Both the position numbers and the translations under genes were made by a program. A stretch of DNA of 58,683 nt from Protofrankia sp. CiP1_Cm_nod1 (GTDB lineage Bacteria > Actinomycetota > Actinomycetes > Frankiales > Frankiaceae): positions 1 to 58,683 of the forward strand of contig NZ_CAKKTM010000026.1 in NCBI RefSeq assembly GCF_920888515.1, in the 5' to 3' direction. The notes beneath the pieces are model-generated. The model made no database searches. It had not been told where the DNA came from and saw only the letters and a list, made by a program, of their open reading frames with translations. This document shows, piece after piece, positions 1 to 9,500 of the stretch. Each line of letters begins with the position of its first letter. Within the stretch, counting starts at the first letter, position 1.

Positions 1-507
1 GTCCCCTGTCGCCTGTCGGGGCGGGCCGCTCCCGGGCGCGCCGGAGTGTCCGGCGGGCGGGCGCAGAGCCTCCCGCGGGCCGGGAGCCCCCCGCGCCGGG
101 CCTCGGCCGGGCCCTGGCCGGGCTGCCTTTCCTCCTGGTCGCCAGGGTATTTTCTGCCCGGCGGGACGGGTATTCCTCCCTATTTACCGAGGCGATTTAC
201 CGGGAGTTCGTCAAATCGACCGGAAGTCGCTCGTGGACGACAGGTTAGAAGTGTGTAAAAATTCCATTTCGCAAACGTCGACCGGCCCGCCTCGATGATT
301 CATTAGTGGCGACGTCCTCCCAGCTCACAGGGCATCCGGGAGTTCGCGGTGCCGGCTGGCTCCCATAGCAGACGGCGGGTCCAGCGCCGGTGCGCTCTTT
401 CCGTCCCGTGATTCACGACTCACCGCTCCAATCATACGTGCGTATATGCGGACCGTACGATGGAATTGTGTCAGGTGCGAGAATCGTGAAAGAAGGCAGT
501 GAGCCAC
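1..507. other. Leader region with no gene seen
   Basis: GC-rich up to about 150, then lower in GC towards the first gene. I find no convincing coding frame; the short frame at 46-258 has Pro/Arg/Gly-rich composition typical of non-coding high-GC DNA. The promoter of the malate:quinone oxidoreductase gene probably lies in the AT-richer stretch at about 230-480. Confidence 0.5.
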
Positions 508-2052
508 ATGAATCCGCAGTCGCCCGACACGAACAGGGCCCGTGAGTCCGCCGACGTCGTCCTCATCGGCGCGGGAATCATGAGTGCCACCCTCGGTACT
601 CTGCTGCGCAGACTCCAGCCGGACTGGTCGATCGACGTGTACGAGCGATTGCCCAGGGTCGCCGAGGAGAGTTCGGATCCGTGGAACAACGCGGGTACCG
701 GTCACGCCGCCCTGTGCGAACTGAACTACACCAGTGAGCTCCCGGACGGCACCATCGACGTGCGGAAGGCCGTCGGGATCAACGAACAGTTCCAGGTGAG
801 CCGGCAGTTCTGGTCGTATCTGGTGGAGGACGGAACATTTTCCGAGCCGGAGACCTTCATCAACTCGACGCCGCACATGACCTTCGTGCAGGGGGCGACC
901 GATGTCGACTTCCTGCGCAGGAGATACGAGGCGCTGCGTACCGAGCCGCTGTTCTCCGCCATGGAGTTCAGCGACGATCCCGCCGTGATCCAGCGGTGGG
1001 CTCCGCTGCTGATCGAGCAGCGCAAACCCGGCGAGCAGATAGCCGCGACCCGTGACATCTCCGGGACCGACGTGGACTTCGGTTCCCTGAGCCGGCAGCT
1101 CTTCCGGACGCTTGAGGCCTCTGGCGTCGGTATCCACCTCAACCAGGAGATCAGGGCGCTGACGCGGAAGCCGGACGGCCGGTGGCGGCTGCGCATCCAC
1201 AACAACACGACCGGGAAGACCAAGGAGGTCTCCGCGCGATTCGTGTTCGTCGGCGCGGGTGGGTGGGCGCTGAAGATCCTGCAGAAATCACGGATACCCG
1301 AGGCCTACGGTTTCGCCCTGCTGCCCATCAGCGGGCAGTTTCTCCGTACCGACAATCCGGCCGTCGTCGCCCGGCACCACGCGAAGGTGTACGGCAAGGC
1401 GCCGATCGGCGCGCCGCCGATGTCCATGCCGCACCTGGACACCAGGATCGTCGACGGCAAGAAGTCGATCCTGTTCGGCCCGTACGCCGGCTCGAGTCCG
1501 AAGTTCCTCAAGCACGGCTCCGTCCTTGACATGCCGTCGTCCATCCGTTGGCACAACGTCCTCCCGCTGCTTGCCATGGCGAGGGACAACATCGCCCTTG
1601 TCGCCCTGCTGGTGAACGCGCTGCGAGCGACCCGGAAGAAGAAGATTGCCGAGCTCGCGAAGTTCGTTCCCGGCGCACTGGCCAAGGACTGGCGGATCAT
1701 CACGGCCGGGCAGCGGGCACAGATCGTGAAGAAGGATCCCGAGAAGGGGGGGATCCTCCAGTTCGGCACCGAGGTCGTCGCGTCCGCAGACGGCTCCATC
1801 GCCGGAGTTCTCGGTGCCTCACCCGGAGCGTCCACCGCTGTACCGATCATGCTTGATCTTCTCCAGCGGTGCTTTCCAGAGCGTTATGACGTCTGGCGGC
1901 CCATGCTGAACGAAATGATCCCCACGTTCGGTCAGCGGCTCTCGGACAATACCGAGCTCGCGGCCCAGACGATGGCCGCGACCGCGAAGACCCTGCACCT
2001 CACCGAAATTTCTCGGCCCCTTTCGCGGCGATCCGCCGATCCGGTGGACTGA
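508..2052 (+). CDS. mqo: Malate:quinone oxidoreductase
   Basis: FAD-dependent membrane-associated enzyme that oxidises malate to oxaloacetate and passes electrons to the quinone pool (TCA cycle and respiratory chain). The N-terminus has the FAD-binding Rossmann motif VVLIGAGIMSATLG, then the family-typical WNNAGTGHAALCELNYT segment; a C-terminal GASPGASTAVPIMLDLL block matches the family. Length, about 514 residues, is normal. A GTG at 499 is in frame, but the Shine-Dalgarno-like AGAAGG (491-496) lies only 2 nt from it and 11 nt from the ATG at 508, so I prefer 508. It stands alone, followed by a hairpin. The family assignment is secure; only the start is uncertain. Confidence 0.93.
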   Translation: MNPQSPDTNRARESADVVLIGAGIMSATLGTLLRRLQPDWSIDVYERLPRVAEESSDPWNNAGTGHAALCELNYTSELPDGTIDVRKAVGINEQFQVSRQFWSYLVEDGTFSEPETFINSTPHMTFVQGATDVDFLRRRYEALRTEPLFSAMEFSDDPAVIQRWAPLLIEQRKPGEQIAATRDISGTDVDFGSLSRQLFRTLEASGVGIHLNQEIRALTRKPDGRWRLRIHNNTTGKTKEVSARFVFVGAGGWALKILQKSRIPEAYGFALLPISGQFLRTDNPAVVARHHAKVYGKAPIGAPPMSMPHLDTRIVDGKKSILFGPYAGSSPKFLKHGSVLDMPSSIRWHNVLPLLAMARDNIALVALLVNALRATRKKKIAELAKFVPGALAKDWRIITAGQRAQIVKKDPEKGGILQFGTEVVASADGSIAGVLGASPGASTAVPIMLDLLQRCFPERYDVWRPMLNEMIPTFGQRLSDNTELAAQTMAATAKTLHLTEISRPLSRRSADPVD

Positions 2053-2166
2053 CCGGCCGCCGGATGAACCGGATGTCGCCGGACGACGATGCTCGCTCGG
2101 TGGGTGCGGTCCGCTCGCGGGGGTGGGCGCGGCCGTCCGCACCCGGCCTGGGACGGACTTCGACGA

Positions 2167-2195
2167 GGCCCGGACAGCACCGTTCTGTCCGGGCC
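2167..2195. terminator. Hairpin downstream of mqo
   Basis: A perfect 11-bp stem (GGCCCGGACAG pairing with CTGTCCGGGCC) with a 7-nt loop begins 115 bp after the mqo stop codon. There is no T-tract, as is usual for actinobacterial terminators. Confidence 0.6.
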
Positions 2196-2244
2196 GGCCG
2201 TCGCGTGGCCGCGCGGGAAACGGGTGGCCCCGGTAGCTGGTTTT

Positions 2245-2273
2245 CCCGGCATCCCGGCATCCCGGCATCCCGG
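2245..2273. repeat. 8-bp short tandem repeat
   Basis: Three full copies and a partial copy of CCCGGCAT lie between mqo and the next gene, with a further degenerate copy just downstream. Similar 8-bp arrays occur at 44057 and 54599. Confidence 0.75.
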
Positions 2274-2315
2274 CTCCGGGTCCCGGCATCCCGGGCCGGG
2301 TCCTAGACTGACGGC

Positions 2316-2717
2316 ATGGCGTTGGGCGATGCGAAGTATGTTGCTGTGACGACTTTCCGTAAGACCGGTGTCGCCGTGTCCACGCCCACGTGGATCGTTC
2401 CGCTTGACGGGGGCCGGGTCGGATTCAACACGTCGTCGGTGTCCGGTAAGTACAAGCGGCTCCGGAACAGCCCCAGGATCGTGCTGCAGCCGTCGGACGC
2501 ACGCGGGCGCGTCCGGGCCGATTCGTCGCCTGTCGAGGGGACCGCCGAGTTGGCGACCTCCGGCGACGGCTTTGACGAGGTCCAGCGCAAGGTCCGCGCG
2601 AAATACGGTGTGATGGTCTCGGTGTCAAGGCTGTTCAACACGCTCAGCCGTCTCGGCCGGGCGAAACTGCCGTACGGCGACGTCGCCGTCATCATCACGC
2701 CGGCCACCTCGGAATAA
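2316..2717 (+). CDS. PPOX-class F420-dependent enzyme
   Basis: A 133-residue protein of the pyridoxamine-phosphate-oxidase-like split-barrel superfamily, F420-type. The order of motifs is typical: an N-terminal YVAVTTFRKTGVAVSTPTWIV strand pair, then GRVGFNTSSVSGKYKRLRNSPRIVL, then a short strand in the RGRV...EGTAEL region. Members bind F420 or flavin and reduce small substrates; the substrate cannot be read from sequence. It is monocistronic, and the downstream gene converges on it. No strong ribosome-binding site is visible before the ATG. Confidence 0.85.
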   Translation: MALGDAKYVAVTTFRKTGVAVSTPTWIVPLDGGRVGFNTSSVSGKYKRLRNSPRIVLQPSDARGRVRADSSPVEGTAELATSGDGFDEVQRKVRAKYGVMVSVSRLFNTLSRLGRAKLPYGDVAVIITPATSE

Positions 2718-2765
2718 CGATTATCTCCACGCCATCGCTGACGGCGGCTGCCCGCGGCCGCGTGC

Positions 2766-3377
2766 TCAGTCGGGGAGGCCCTGGTCGCGGATGATGCGGT
2801 CGATGCGGCGGTCGGGGATCAGCCACAGGATGGCGACGGCGACGAAGAAGCCGAGCGCGATCCGGATGCCGATGCGCCCGTGGCCGGTGAGCAGCGCGCT
2901 CACGATGCCGGCGAGATAGAGGATCACGGATGCCTTGCCCTTGAGGTCCCGTCCGACAGCCTGCCGCAGCGGGGAGCCCGCGCCCTCGTTCCGAATGATC
3001 ACAGTTTGTAGCACGAAGTAGGCGATCGCGGCCGCGAGCAGGTTCACCCCGTAGAGGACCACGGGCGTGCGGGCGAATTCGCTGTCGTCCATCCACGCGG
3101 TGGTGAATGGAAACAGGGAAAGGAAGAACAGCAGGCCCAGGTTCGCCCAGAGCACGCCGCCGGTGCTGCGCTGGACCAGTTGGAAGGTGTGGTGGTGGTT
3201 GTTCCAGTAGATGCCGACATAGACGAAGCTGAGCAGGTAGGTGAGCAACGAGGTCCCGGTGGTGTGCCGCAGCGCCGCCAGATCGTGCCCTTCTGGAACC
3301 TTCAGCTCCAGCACCATGATCGTTATGATGATGGCCAGGACAGCGTCGCTAAACGCTTCCAGCCGGCTCGTTCTCAC
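2766..3377 (-). CDS. TMEM175-family potassium channel
   Basis: Integral membrane protein of the bacterial TMEM175 (DUF1211) family, which forms K+-selective channels. The diagnostic RLEAFSDAVLAIIITIMVLELKVP segment, with its FSD motif in the first helix, is near the N-terminus, followed by about five more hydrophobic segments. The GTG at 3377 gives about 203 residues, matching the family. The frame stays open to an ATG at 3452, but that adds a Cys/Arg/Gly-rich extension unlike the family. It converges with the PPOX gene. Confidence 0.8.
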   Translation of the reverse strand: MRTSRLEAFSDAVLAIIITIMVLELKVPEGHDLAALRHTTGTSLLTYLLSFVYVGIYWNNHHHTFQLVQRSTGGVLWANLGLLFFLSLFPFTTAWMDDSEFARTPVVLYGVNLLAAAIAYFVLQTVIIRNEGAGSPLRQAVGRDLKGKASVILYLAGIVSALLTGHGRIGIRIALGFFVAVAILWLIPDRRIDRIIRDQGLPD

Positions 3378-3803
3378 GCGACGGCCGCCCGATCGCGCCC
3401 ATGACCGGCAGCCCGGCACGCCGGCGGCCGCACACCACGAACATCCCTCCACACGGCGCCCATCATCCCATCCTGGCCGCCGTCCTCAACGCAGGCATGA
3501 CCACGCCGGGCGCCGCCGGGCACGGATGAGTACCCAGGCGCCATCCGGATCGTGCTCGTTGCTGATCTACGATTGACCAGCCCGCGCACCGCGTCCGATG
3601 TCATCGCGCTCAAGGGCGTCATCCGGCCAGGGCGCCCTGTGCTGACCAGCCTTGACACGCTCGTTTCGGCCCGTTATGCCCCCGAGGTTCGCGCTGGCGA
3701 CTACGATTGTTTTGGCTACCTTCGGTGGTGGCTCCACTGTGAGTGATCTAACGGTGGCAGAGGGGCGCCCAGGCGGACGCCTACGCGGGGCGGAGGCGAG
3801 GGG
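3378..3803. other. Intergenic, no gene recognised
   Basis: Between the divergent TMEM175 gene and the PIN-module gene. A 64-residue plus-strand frame (3552-3746) exists but resembles nothing I know. The last 20 bp contain GAGGCGAGGGG, a good ribosome-binding site for the ATG at 3804. Confidence 0.4.
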
Positions 3804-4694
3804 ATGGCCGAGAACACGCTGCTGACCATCCGTGCCTCGGGCTCGGCGACCACCGGGGGTCGCCTGCCGCTGGCCGAGTTGGCCCGGCTCGCCGGTGAGT
3901 TCCAGGCAACCGTGGAGCGGATCGCGCTTGGCCTGCGTGGGCTCTCCCCCGTTGCCGGCCGTCGCCCGAAACATGTCGTCGAGGCCGTCGGCATGGAAGT
4001 CAGGGCGCTGACAAGCGGATCCGCGGTTCTGACCGTCGGTCGGATAACCCAGCCGATGTTGGGAGACGATCTCCTGATCGATTCTCTGGAGACGCTGGAA
4101 GCAGGGCTCGACGCCATCGCCAACGGTCGACCGACGCCGGAGGTCTTCACCGCCCCCGTCCTCGACGGGCTGTTGAAGCTCTCTGGTGGTGTCGCGGACG
4201 GCACGCTTGCGGGTGTTGAGATCCAGCGCGGCGGGCGGACGACAATCCGCTTCGACACGCAGCTGTATTCCTCGGTCCGCGCCGCTCGGCGCGCTGTCAG
4301 CATCACCGAGCAAGTGATCGTGGGCCGGCTGCAGATGGGCGACTTCGCACGGGGCGCATTGCGTTGCCGGATCGACACGGTTACCAGCAGTGTCTCCTGC
4401 ACCTTCGACGAGGGGCTCAAGAAGGATGTCCTCGCGGCAATGAATTCGCTGGTCCGTGCTCGTGGGCTTGCCGAGTCGACAGCGGGTGGCGTGATCCGAG
4501 CGTTCACGCTGCGGGCGGTGGAGCGCCTTCCCAGCTCCCCTCATCGCACATTGGACGACATGGCCAGAGAGCAGGAGGTAGAGCCAGTGCGGAGTCTCGC
4601 CGAGCTGGCCATGTCGGAACCGCTGACCGACGAGGAGTACGAGGATTTCCTCGCCGCGGCGATGTCGGCACGGGGGGACCAGCCGCCGAGGTGA
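3804..4694 (+). CDS. Uncharacterised partner of a PIN protein
   Basis: I do not recognise a named family for this 296-residue protein. It is mixed alpha/beta and has no signal peptide or membrane segment. Around residues 175-215 it carries an RCRIDT...VSCTFDEGLKKDVLAAM pattern, which I associate with uncharacterised proteins encoded beside PIN nucleases. The acidic C-terminal tail (SEPLTDEEYEDFLAAAMSA) resembles the toxin-neutralising end of small antitoxins. Its stop overlaps the start of the PIN gene (GTGA), so the two are translationally coupled. An unusually large antitoxin is plausible but unproven. Confidence 0.7.
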   Translation: MAENTLLTIRASGSATTGGRLPLAELARLAGEFQATVERIALGLRGLSPVAGRRPKHVVEAVGMEVRALTSGSAVLTVGRITQPMLGDDLLIDSLETLEAGLDAIANGRPTPEVFTAPVLDGLLKLSGGVADGTLAGVEIQRGGRTTIRFDTQLYSSVRAARRAVSITEQVIVGRLQMGDFARGALRCRIDTVTSSVSCTFDEGLKKDVLAAMNSLVRARGLAESTAGGVIRAFTLRAVERLPSSPHRTLDDMAREQEVEPVRSLAELAMSEPLTDEEYEDFLAAAMSARGDQPPR

Positions 4695-5128
4695 GTGACT
4701 ACGTCATTCTTGATACCGACGTCTTCTCCGCAATCACCGCGGGCCGGGCGACGGCGGCGAGATACGAGGCCGTCCTGCGGAACAAGACGCAGGCACTGAC
4801 CTTCGTCTCGGTCGCCGAGCTGCTCTATGGAGCGCGGCACGGCGGATGGGGTGAGCGTCGGACCACCGCGCTTGTGGAGAAAATTGAGCGCCTGCTGCTC
4901 ATCCCGTTCGACAAGGAGCTTCCCGCGGTCTGGGCGCAGTTACGCGACCTGGCCCGCCGCCGCGGCCATCCACTCGCCCAGCCCGCGCACACCAACGACC
5001 TGTGGATAGCCGCTTGCGCGGTCCTCTATCAGGCACCGCTGTTGACCGGCAACCGGCGACATTTCCTCGGCGTACCCGAGCTGACGGTGGTCAGGGCGGA
5101 GGATCTGGAAGCCGGCGTTCCGTACTGA
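4691..5128 (+). CDS. PIN-domain (VapC-like) ribonuclease
   Basis: A 145-residue PIN-domain protein, a Mg2+-dependent RNase fold typical of VapC toxins. The acidic residues are in place: D in ILDTDVFSAI at the N-terminus, E in SVAELLYGA, and D in TNDLWIAACAVLY, followed by the usual LLTGNRRHF strand. The GTG at 4691 overlaps the upstream stop and directly precedes the conserved first strand. It forms a two-gene operon with the gene at 3804. The upstream partner is much longer than ordinary VapB, so this may be a variant module. Confidence 0.82.
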   Translation: MSDYVILDTDVFSAITAGRATAARYEAVLRNKTQALTFVSVAELLYGARHGGWGERRTTALVEKIERLLLIPFDKELPAVWAQLRDLARRRGHPLAQPAHTNDLWIAACAVLYQAPLLTGNRRHFLGVPELTVVRAEDLEAGVPY

Positions 5129-5162
5129 TCCGTCGTCTCCTCCTCGGCAGCCCCGGGCCTGC

Positions 5163-5489
5163 GTGGTGATCGTCCGCTCGGTGGAGTACACGCTGCTCTG
5201 GGTCGACTATCGCGTGGTGACCGCGGTTCGTGGGCTCGGTCTGCGACTGCTGTACTGGCCGAGCGAGGTGATCGTTTTTCTGGCCGGAGTCGGCCTGTGG
5301 GTCGCCGCGATCCCCCCGACCATGGCCGGCGTTCTCCATCGCCGCGCGGGACGGATCGCACTGATCGTCGCCATAGTAGGACTGTTGACCTGGAACTTCT
5401 CTCTGTGCGTCCCCGGCGGGGGTTGTGTGAGTCCGATCGAGGGCTGGTGGAGGTTTACCTCGAAACTGGGCGGGGTCAAACGGTCGTAG
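5163..5489 (+). CDS. Small putative membrane protein
   Basis: A 108-residue frame with strongly GC-biased third codon positions, which supports real coding. Two hydrophobic segments are visible (about residues 37-58 and 68-85), the second followed by a short Cys-containing loop. It starts GTG, 34 bp after the PIN gene, and may be the third gene of that operon. I recognise no family, and the opposite strand is also open, so this call is moderate. Confidence 0.5.
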   Translation: MVIVRSVEYTLLWVDYRVVTAVRGLGLRLLYWPSEVIVFLAGVGLWVAAIPPTMAGVLHRRAGRIALIVAIVGLLTWNFSLCVPGGGCVSPIEGWWRFTSKLGGVKRS

Positions 5490-5865
5490 CGACGTCCCGA
5501 TAGGATGATCGTGTTGGCGTCGAGTGGCTGGATGGTGGATGGGTCGGCGGGGCTCGTTTCGAGGACCATCGGATGGGGGTGGTGACGAGTGAACCCCACC
5601 ACAATGAACGCAACAGATCCGCGCTGGCTTTCCCGGGGGTGTCGCCGGAGCGGCAAAGATAACCCACCGCATCGCGCCAGCTCAGATGCCGTCGACATGG
5701 GACAGTAGCTGACCAGCAGGTGTGGTTCAAGCAGCTACGAAGCCTATGATCATCGTTTCTGTCCGGCGAGGATCGTCGTGTCCGTCGTACGTCAACCGAT
5801 GAGTTCTGCCTCGGTCGATGGTCGTACTCTGCAACAGCCGGTTCGAACCAGCAGAGGAGCAGCAG
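5490..5865. other. Intergenic, no gene recognised
   Basis: No convincing coding frame on either strand. The end of the region carries AGAGGAG, 6 nt before the ATG at 5866. Confidence 0.4.
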
Positions 5866-6153
5866 ATGGTGATCGTCGCGGGGCATGTCGTCGTCGATCC
5901 GCAACAGCGCGAGTCCTACCTCGTGGACTGTGTGAACGTGGTTGAACAGGCCCGCCGCGCATCCGGTTGCCTCGACTTCTCTATCACTGCGGATCTGGTG
6001 GATTCCGGCCGCATCGTCATCTTCGAGCGCTGGGAGTCGCAAGCGGCTGTCGAAGCATTCCGGGGCAGCGGCCCCAGCAACGAACAGAGCGCTGCGATAC
6101 TCGCCGCATTGGTGGCCGAGTACGACGTCGCCGATGTGCGTTCGCTGACCTGA
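5866..6153 (+). CDS. ABM-family (antibiotic biosynthesis) monooxygenase
   Basis: A 95-residue dimeric alpha/beta ferredoxin-like barrel protein of the ABM superfamily, members of which are cofactor-free monooxygenases or quinol-processing enzymes. It shows an opening strand (MVIVAGHVVVDP), a helix with the typical ARRASGCLDFSI turn, and a RIVIFERWESQAAVEAF block. The start at 5866 is favoured over an in-frame ATG at 5818 by the AGAGGAG site and normal family length. No neighbour suggests a substrate. Confidence 0.82.
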   Translation: MVIVAGHVVVDPQQRESYLVDCVNVVEQARRASGCLDFSITADLVDSGRIVIFERWESQAAVEAFRGSGPSNEQSAAILAALVAEYDVADVRSLT

Positions 6154-6523
6154 ACGGCGGGCGGGCGCCGACGACGACAAGACGCTCAGGTCGCGTGGTT
6201 CGCGCAGAACGCGTGGGCCCGGGGACCACCGCGACCACGCTCTGGTCCAGAACATCCGACGCGGCCACGACGACCTCGGGATCGACGTCGACCCACAGCT
6301 GCGGCTCTCGGCCGTGTTCACCGAGCTCACCCAGGCCGTCTGACCGCGATCGCCTGGGCCCTGGCGTGCACCGCATCCCCGTAACGCAACAGCGCCAACA
6401 GACCCGCCTGATGTGCCTGGGCCGAACGCTGGCTCGGCCGGTGACTGAGTCGATCACCGGCCGAGCGCAGGGTCCTGCTCTGCTTGCGTGCGCTACTTCT
6501 GAGGGTTTGTCATACGTCTCCCA
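6154..6523. other. Intergenic, possible transposase tail
   Basis: A plus-strand frame ending at about 6343 reads LVQNIRRGHDDLGIDVDP...LSAVFTELTQAV, which resembles the C-terminus of an actinobacterial transposase; no upstream part is recognisable, so I treat it as a possible decayed IS end. The rest holds the hairpin at 6432-6466. Confidence 0.35.
6432..6466. terminator. Bidirectional hairpin
   Basis: A perfect 13-bp stem (GCTCGGCCGGTGA with TCACCGGCCGAGC) and 9-nt loop, located between the convergent ABM gene and the large secreted-protein gene. Confidence 0.65.
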
Positions 6524-9500
6524 TTAGGGCTTCGGGGCCAGCGTGGGCGTGGGTGCCAGTGTGGGGGTCGGGATCGGGGTCGGAGTGGGGATCGGGGCCG
6601 GCGTGGCGGTCAAGATCGGAGCCGGAGCCGAGATACCGGGAGGAGTCCAGGTGATCGTGACCTCACCGTTGCCGTCGTTGATCGTGCCCGAGTTGACCCC
6701 GGTGGTCAGGACGGGGTTCCCGATGGTCGACGCGGCGAACGAGCTCCCGCCCGCGCCCCCGCCGCCGGCGCCACCGTAGCCGCCGAAGGTGCCGCCGCCA
6801 CCGGAGCCGCCGCCACCACCGAAGTAGCCGCCGCCCGCGCCGCCGCCCGCGCCACCACCGGACGTGGTGGCGGTCGGGTCCAGGCAGGGCGGGGTGTGCA
6901 CCCCGCTGCAGGGCAGGTTCCCGGCACCGCCGACACCGCCGGCACCGGACGTGCCGTCAGTACCGTCTCCGCCGCAGCGCGGATCGGCCAGCGGATCGGT
7001 GGTCGGGGGATTCCCGGCGCCGTGCCGGCACGCGTTCAGTCCTCCGGCGCCTCCGGTGGTCTGGGTGCCGCCCTTGCCCGGGAGTCCGGCATTACCACCA
7101 TCGACGGTCGACCCAGCGTCGGTGCCGGCGTCACCGCCGCCGGCACCCCCGGCTCCGCCGAGCGCGTTGCCCTGCCCGCCGGTGCCGCCGCCGCCGCCTC
7201 CGCCGGCACCGACCAGCACCCGGGTGGACTGGTCGCACTTCCGTGCGGCACATCCTGCCGCGGCCACGCGGACGTCGGAGGAACCGCCGCCGCCGGAACC
7301 GTTACCACCGTCGAACGCTGTCCCGCCGTTCGCGCCGGAGCCATCACCAGGCCCACCTGACACGCCGGCGTCGGACCCACCGAACCCGCCGAGTGCTCCC
7401 GATCCGCCGGAGGGGCCATTGCTCATTCCGCCCGAGCGCGAGGCCGCGGTTCCGTTGGCGCCCTTGCCCGCCACGTCCACCTGCAGGACCTGGTTGCCCT
7501 TCAGCCCCGTCAGTGATCCGGACGCCTGGCCACCGCCACCTCCGGGACGCCCGGTGATGTCCCCTGCCGGGGACGGGTGTGCCGCGTCACCAGTGATGAA
7601 GTAGTGCCCGCCCTGGGCGCCGGTCACCACGACCTCGACCGAGCTCACTCCCGCGGGCACCGTGAAGGTGTCCGATCCGATGTTGTGATAGGTGCAGGTC
7701 ATTGTCGTCGTCCCGGACAGCACACCGGTCGTCCCGCACACCGGCGGGGGCGGTACGGCCTTCGGTGGTGCGCTGATCGCGATCCCCACCGGCCGGTCAC
7801 CGACGGGGATCGGGGTGCCGGCGGTGTTGCTGGCCACATCGATCGGCGTCACCGTGTCGCTGTCGCGGTTGACCGCATAGGCGGCCACGCCGTCCGGCGT
7901 GACCGCGATGTAGAACGGTTCGATGCCTCCGGTGGAGATAGGAGTGCCGGGGGTGCTGGTGGCCACATCGATCGGCGTCACCACGGCGTCACGCTCATTG
8001 GTGACGTACACGGTTCGGCCATCGGGCGTGATCGAGATCCCGACCGGGCGGTCGCTGACCTGAATCGGTTTGCCAGGGGTGTTGGTGGCCACATCGATCG
8101 GTGTCACGGTGGCGCTGGCAGCGTCGGCGTTGTCCGTGACGTACACGGTCCTGCCGTCGGGTGTGATCACAATTCCCTGCGGGTTGTTCCCGGCTGGGAT
8201 CGGTGTGCCGGGGGTGTTGGTGGCGACATCGATCGGCGTCACCGTGTTGCTTGCGGCGTTGGTGACGTAGGCGGTCCTGCCATCGGGGGTGATCGCGACG
8301 TAGTGTGCGTCGTCCCCCACCGGGATGCGGGCACCGGGAGTACTGGTGGCCACATCGATCGGCGTCACGTCATCGCTGGCGTTGTCCACCACGTAAGCGG
8401 TCCGGCCGTCGGGAGTCACTGCGACCCCGAACGGGAACTGACCGACCGGGATCGGGGCGCCAGGGGTGCTGGTGGCCACATCGATCGGCGTCACCGTGTT
8501 GTCAGCCCGGTTCGTCACATAGACGGTCCTGCCATCAGGTGTGACCGTAAGCCCTCTGGGGCTTGCACCTACCCGGATCGGGGCACCGGCCGTATTGGTC
8601 GTCACGTCGATCGGGGTGACCGTGTTCCCGAAATTGTTGATCACATAGGCGGTGGCCGCTGCCGGCTTCGGAGCAGGGCTCGGCGTTGGGTTCGGACTCG
8701 GTGTCGGGCTCGGTGTCGGTGTCGGTGTCGGTGTCGGGCTCGGTGTCGGAGGCGTGGACGGCTTCGTGGGCCTGGGCTCCTGCGAGGAACCCCACGTGAT
8801 GATGACCTCGCCGTCGCCCTTGTTGACGGTGCCGGCGTTGACACCGGCGGTCAGGGCGACAGAGCTCACTGTCGGTGCGGCGAAGGAGCTTCCCCCGCCC
8901 CCACCGGCGCCTGCCCCGCCGCCACCGATCGTGAGGCCGCCACCTCCCGAGCCACCGCCACCACCGAAGTACCCACCACCACCGCCGCCACCGGCGCCAC
9001 CGCCCGCAGCCGAATCATCGGGGTTCCGGCAGGGCGGGGTGTGCACACCCAGGCAGGCCTGGTTTCCCACGCCCCCGGCGCCGCCTGACCCAGAGCGGCC
9101 ATCGGTGCCATCACCGCCGAAACGCGGATCGTTGGGATCGGGTGGAGGCGGAGTCGCGTGCCGCCCGGCGTTGAGCCCCCCGGCCCCACCCGCGGTCTGG
9201 GTTCCACCGCCCCCAGGAGTCCCCGGGTGGCCACCATCGACGACGGCACCACCAGCCGCGCCGGCAGTACTGCCACCGGCGCCGCCGGCACCGCCCAGCG
9301 CGTAGCCCTGGCCGCCAGTGCCGCCGCCTCCGCCGCCGCCCGCACCGACCAGCACCCGGTCCGCCAGACCGCACGTCAACGTCGCGCAGCCACCAGCCGC
9401 GATCCGTACATCCGAGGAACCGCCGCCACCGGCGCCGTTGCCACCGTTGAGGCTCGCGGTCCCGCCATCAGCCCCGGCGGCGTCCCCCTTACCGCCTGCC

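Noticed and set aside
325..1223. Long minus-strand open frames opposite mqo
   Set aside because: The plus strand carries an unmistakable full-length malate:quinone oxidoreductase; antisense frames are a normal by-product of high GC.
5207..5698. Minus-strand 163-residue frame as a gene
   Set aside because: The plus-strand frame in the same place has better third-position GC bias and plausible helices; the minus frame has no family or ribosome-binding site.
7760..8650. Regular DNA repeats that could be read as a CRISPR-like array
   Set aside because: The about 126-bp periodicity is the coding sequence of the seven YVTN blades; there are no spacers of unrelated sequence.
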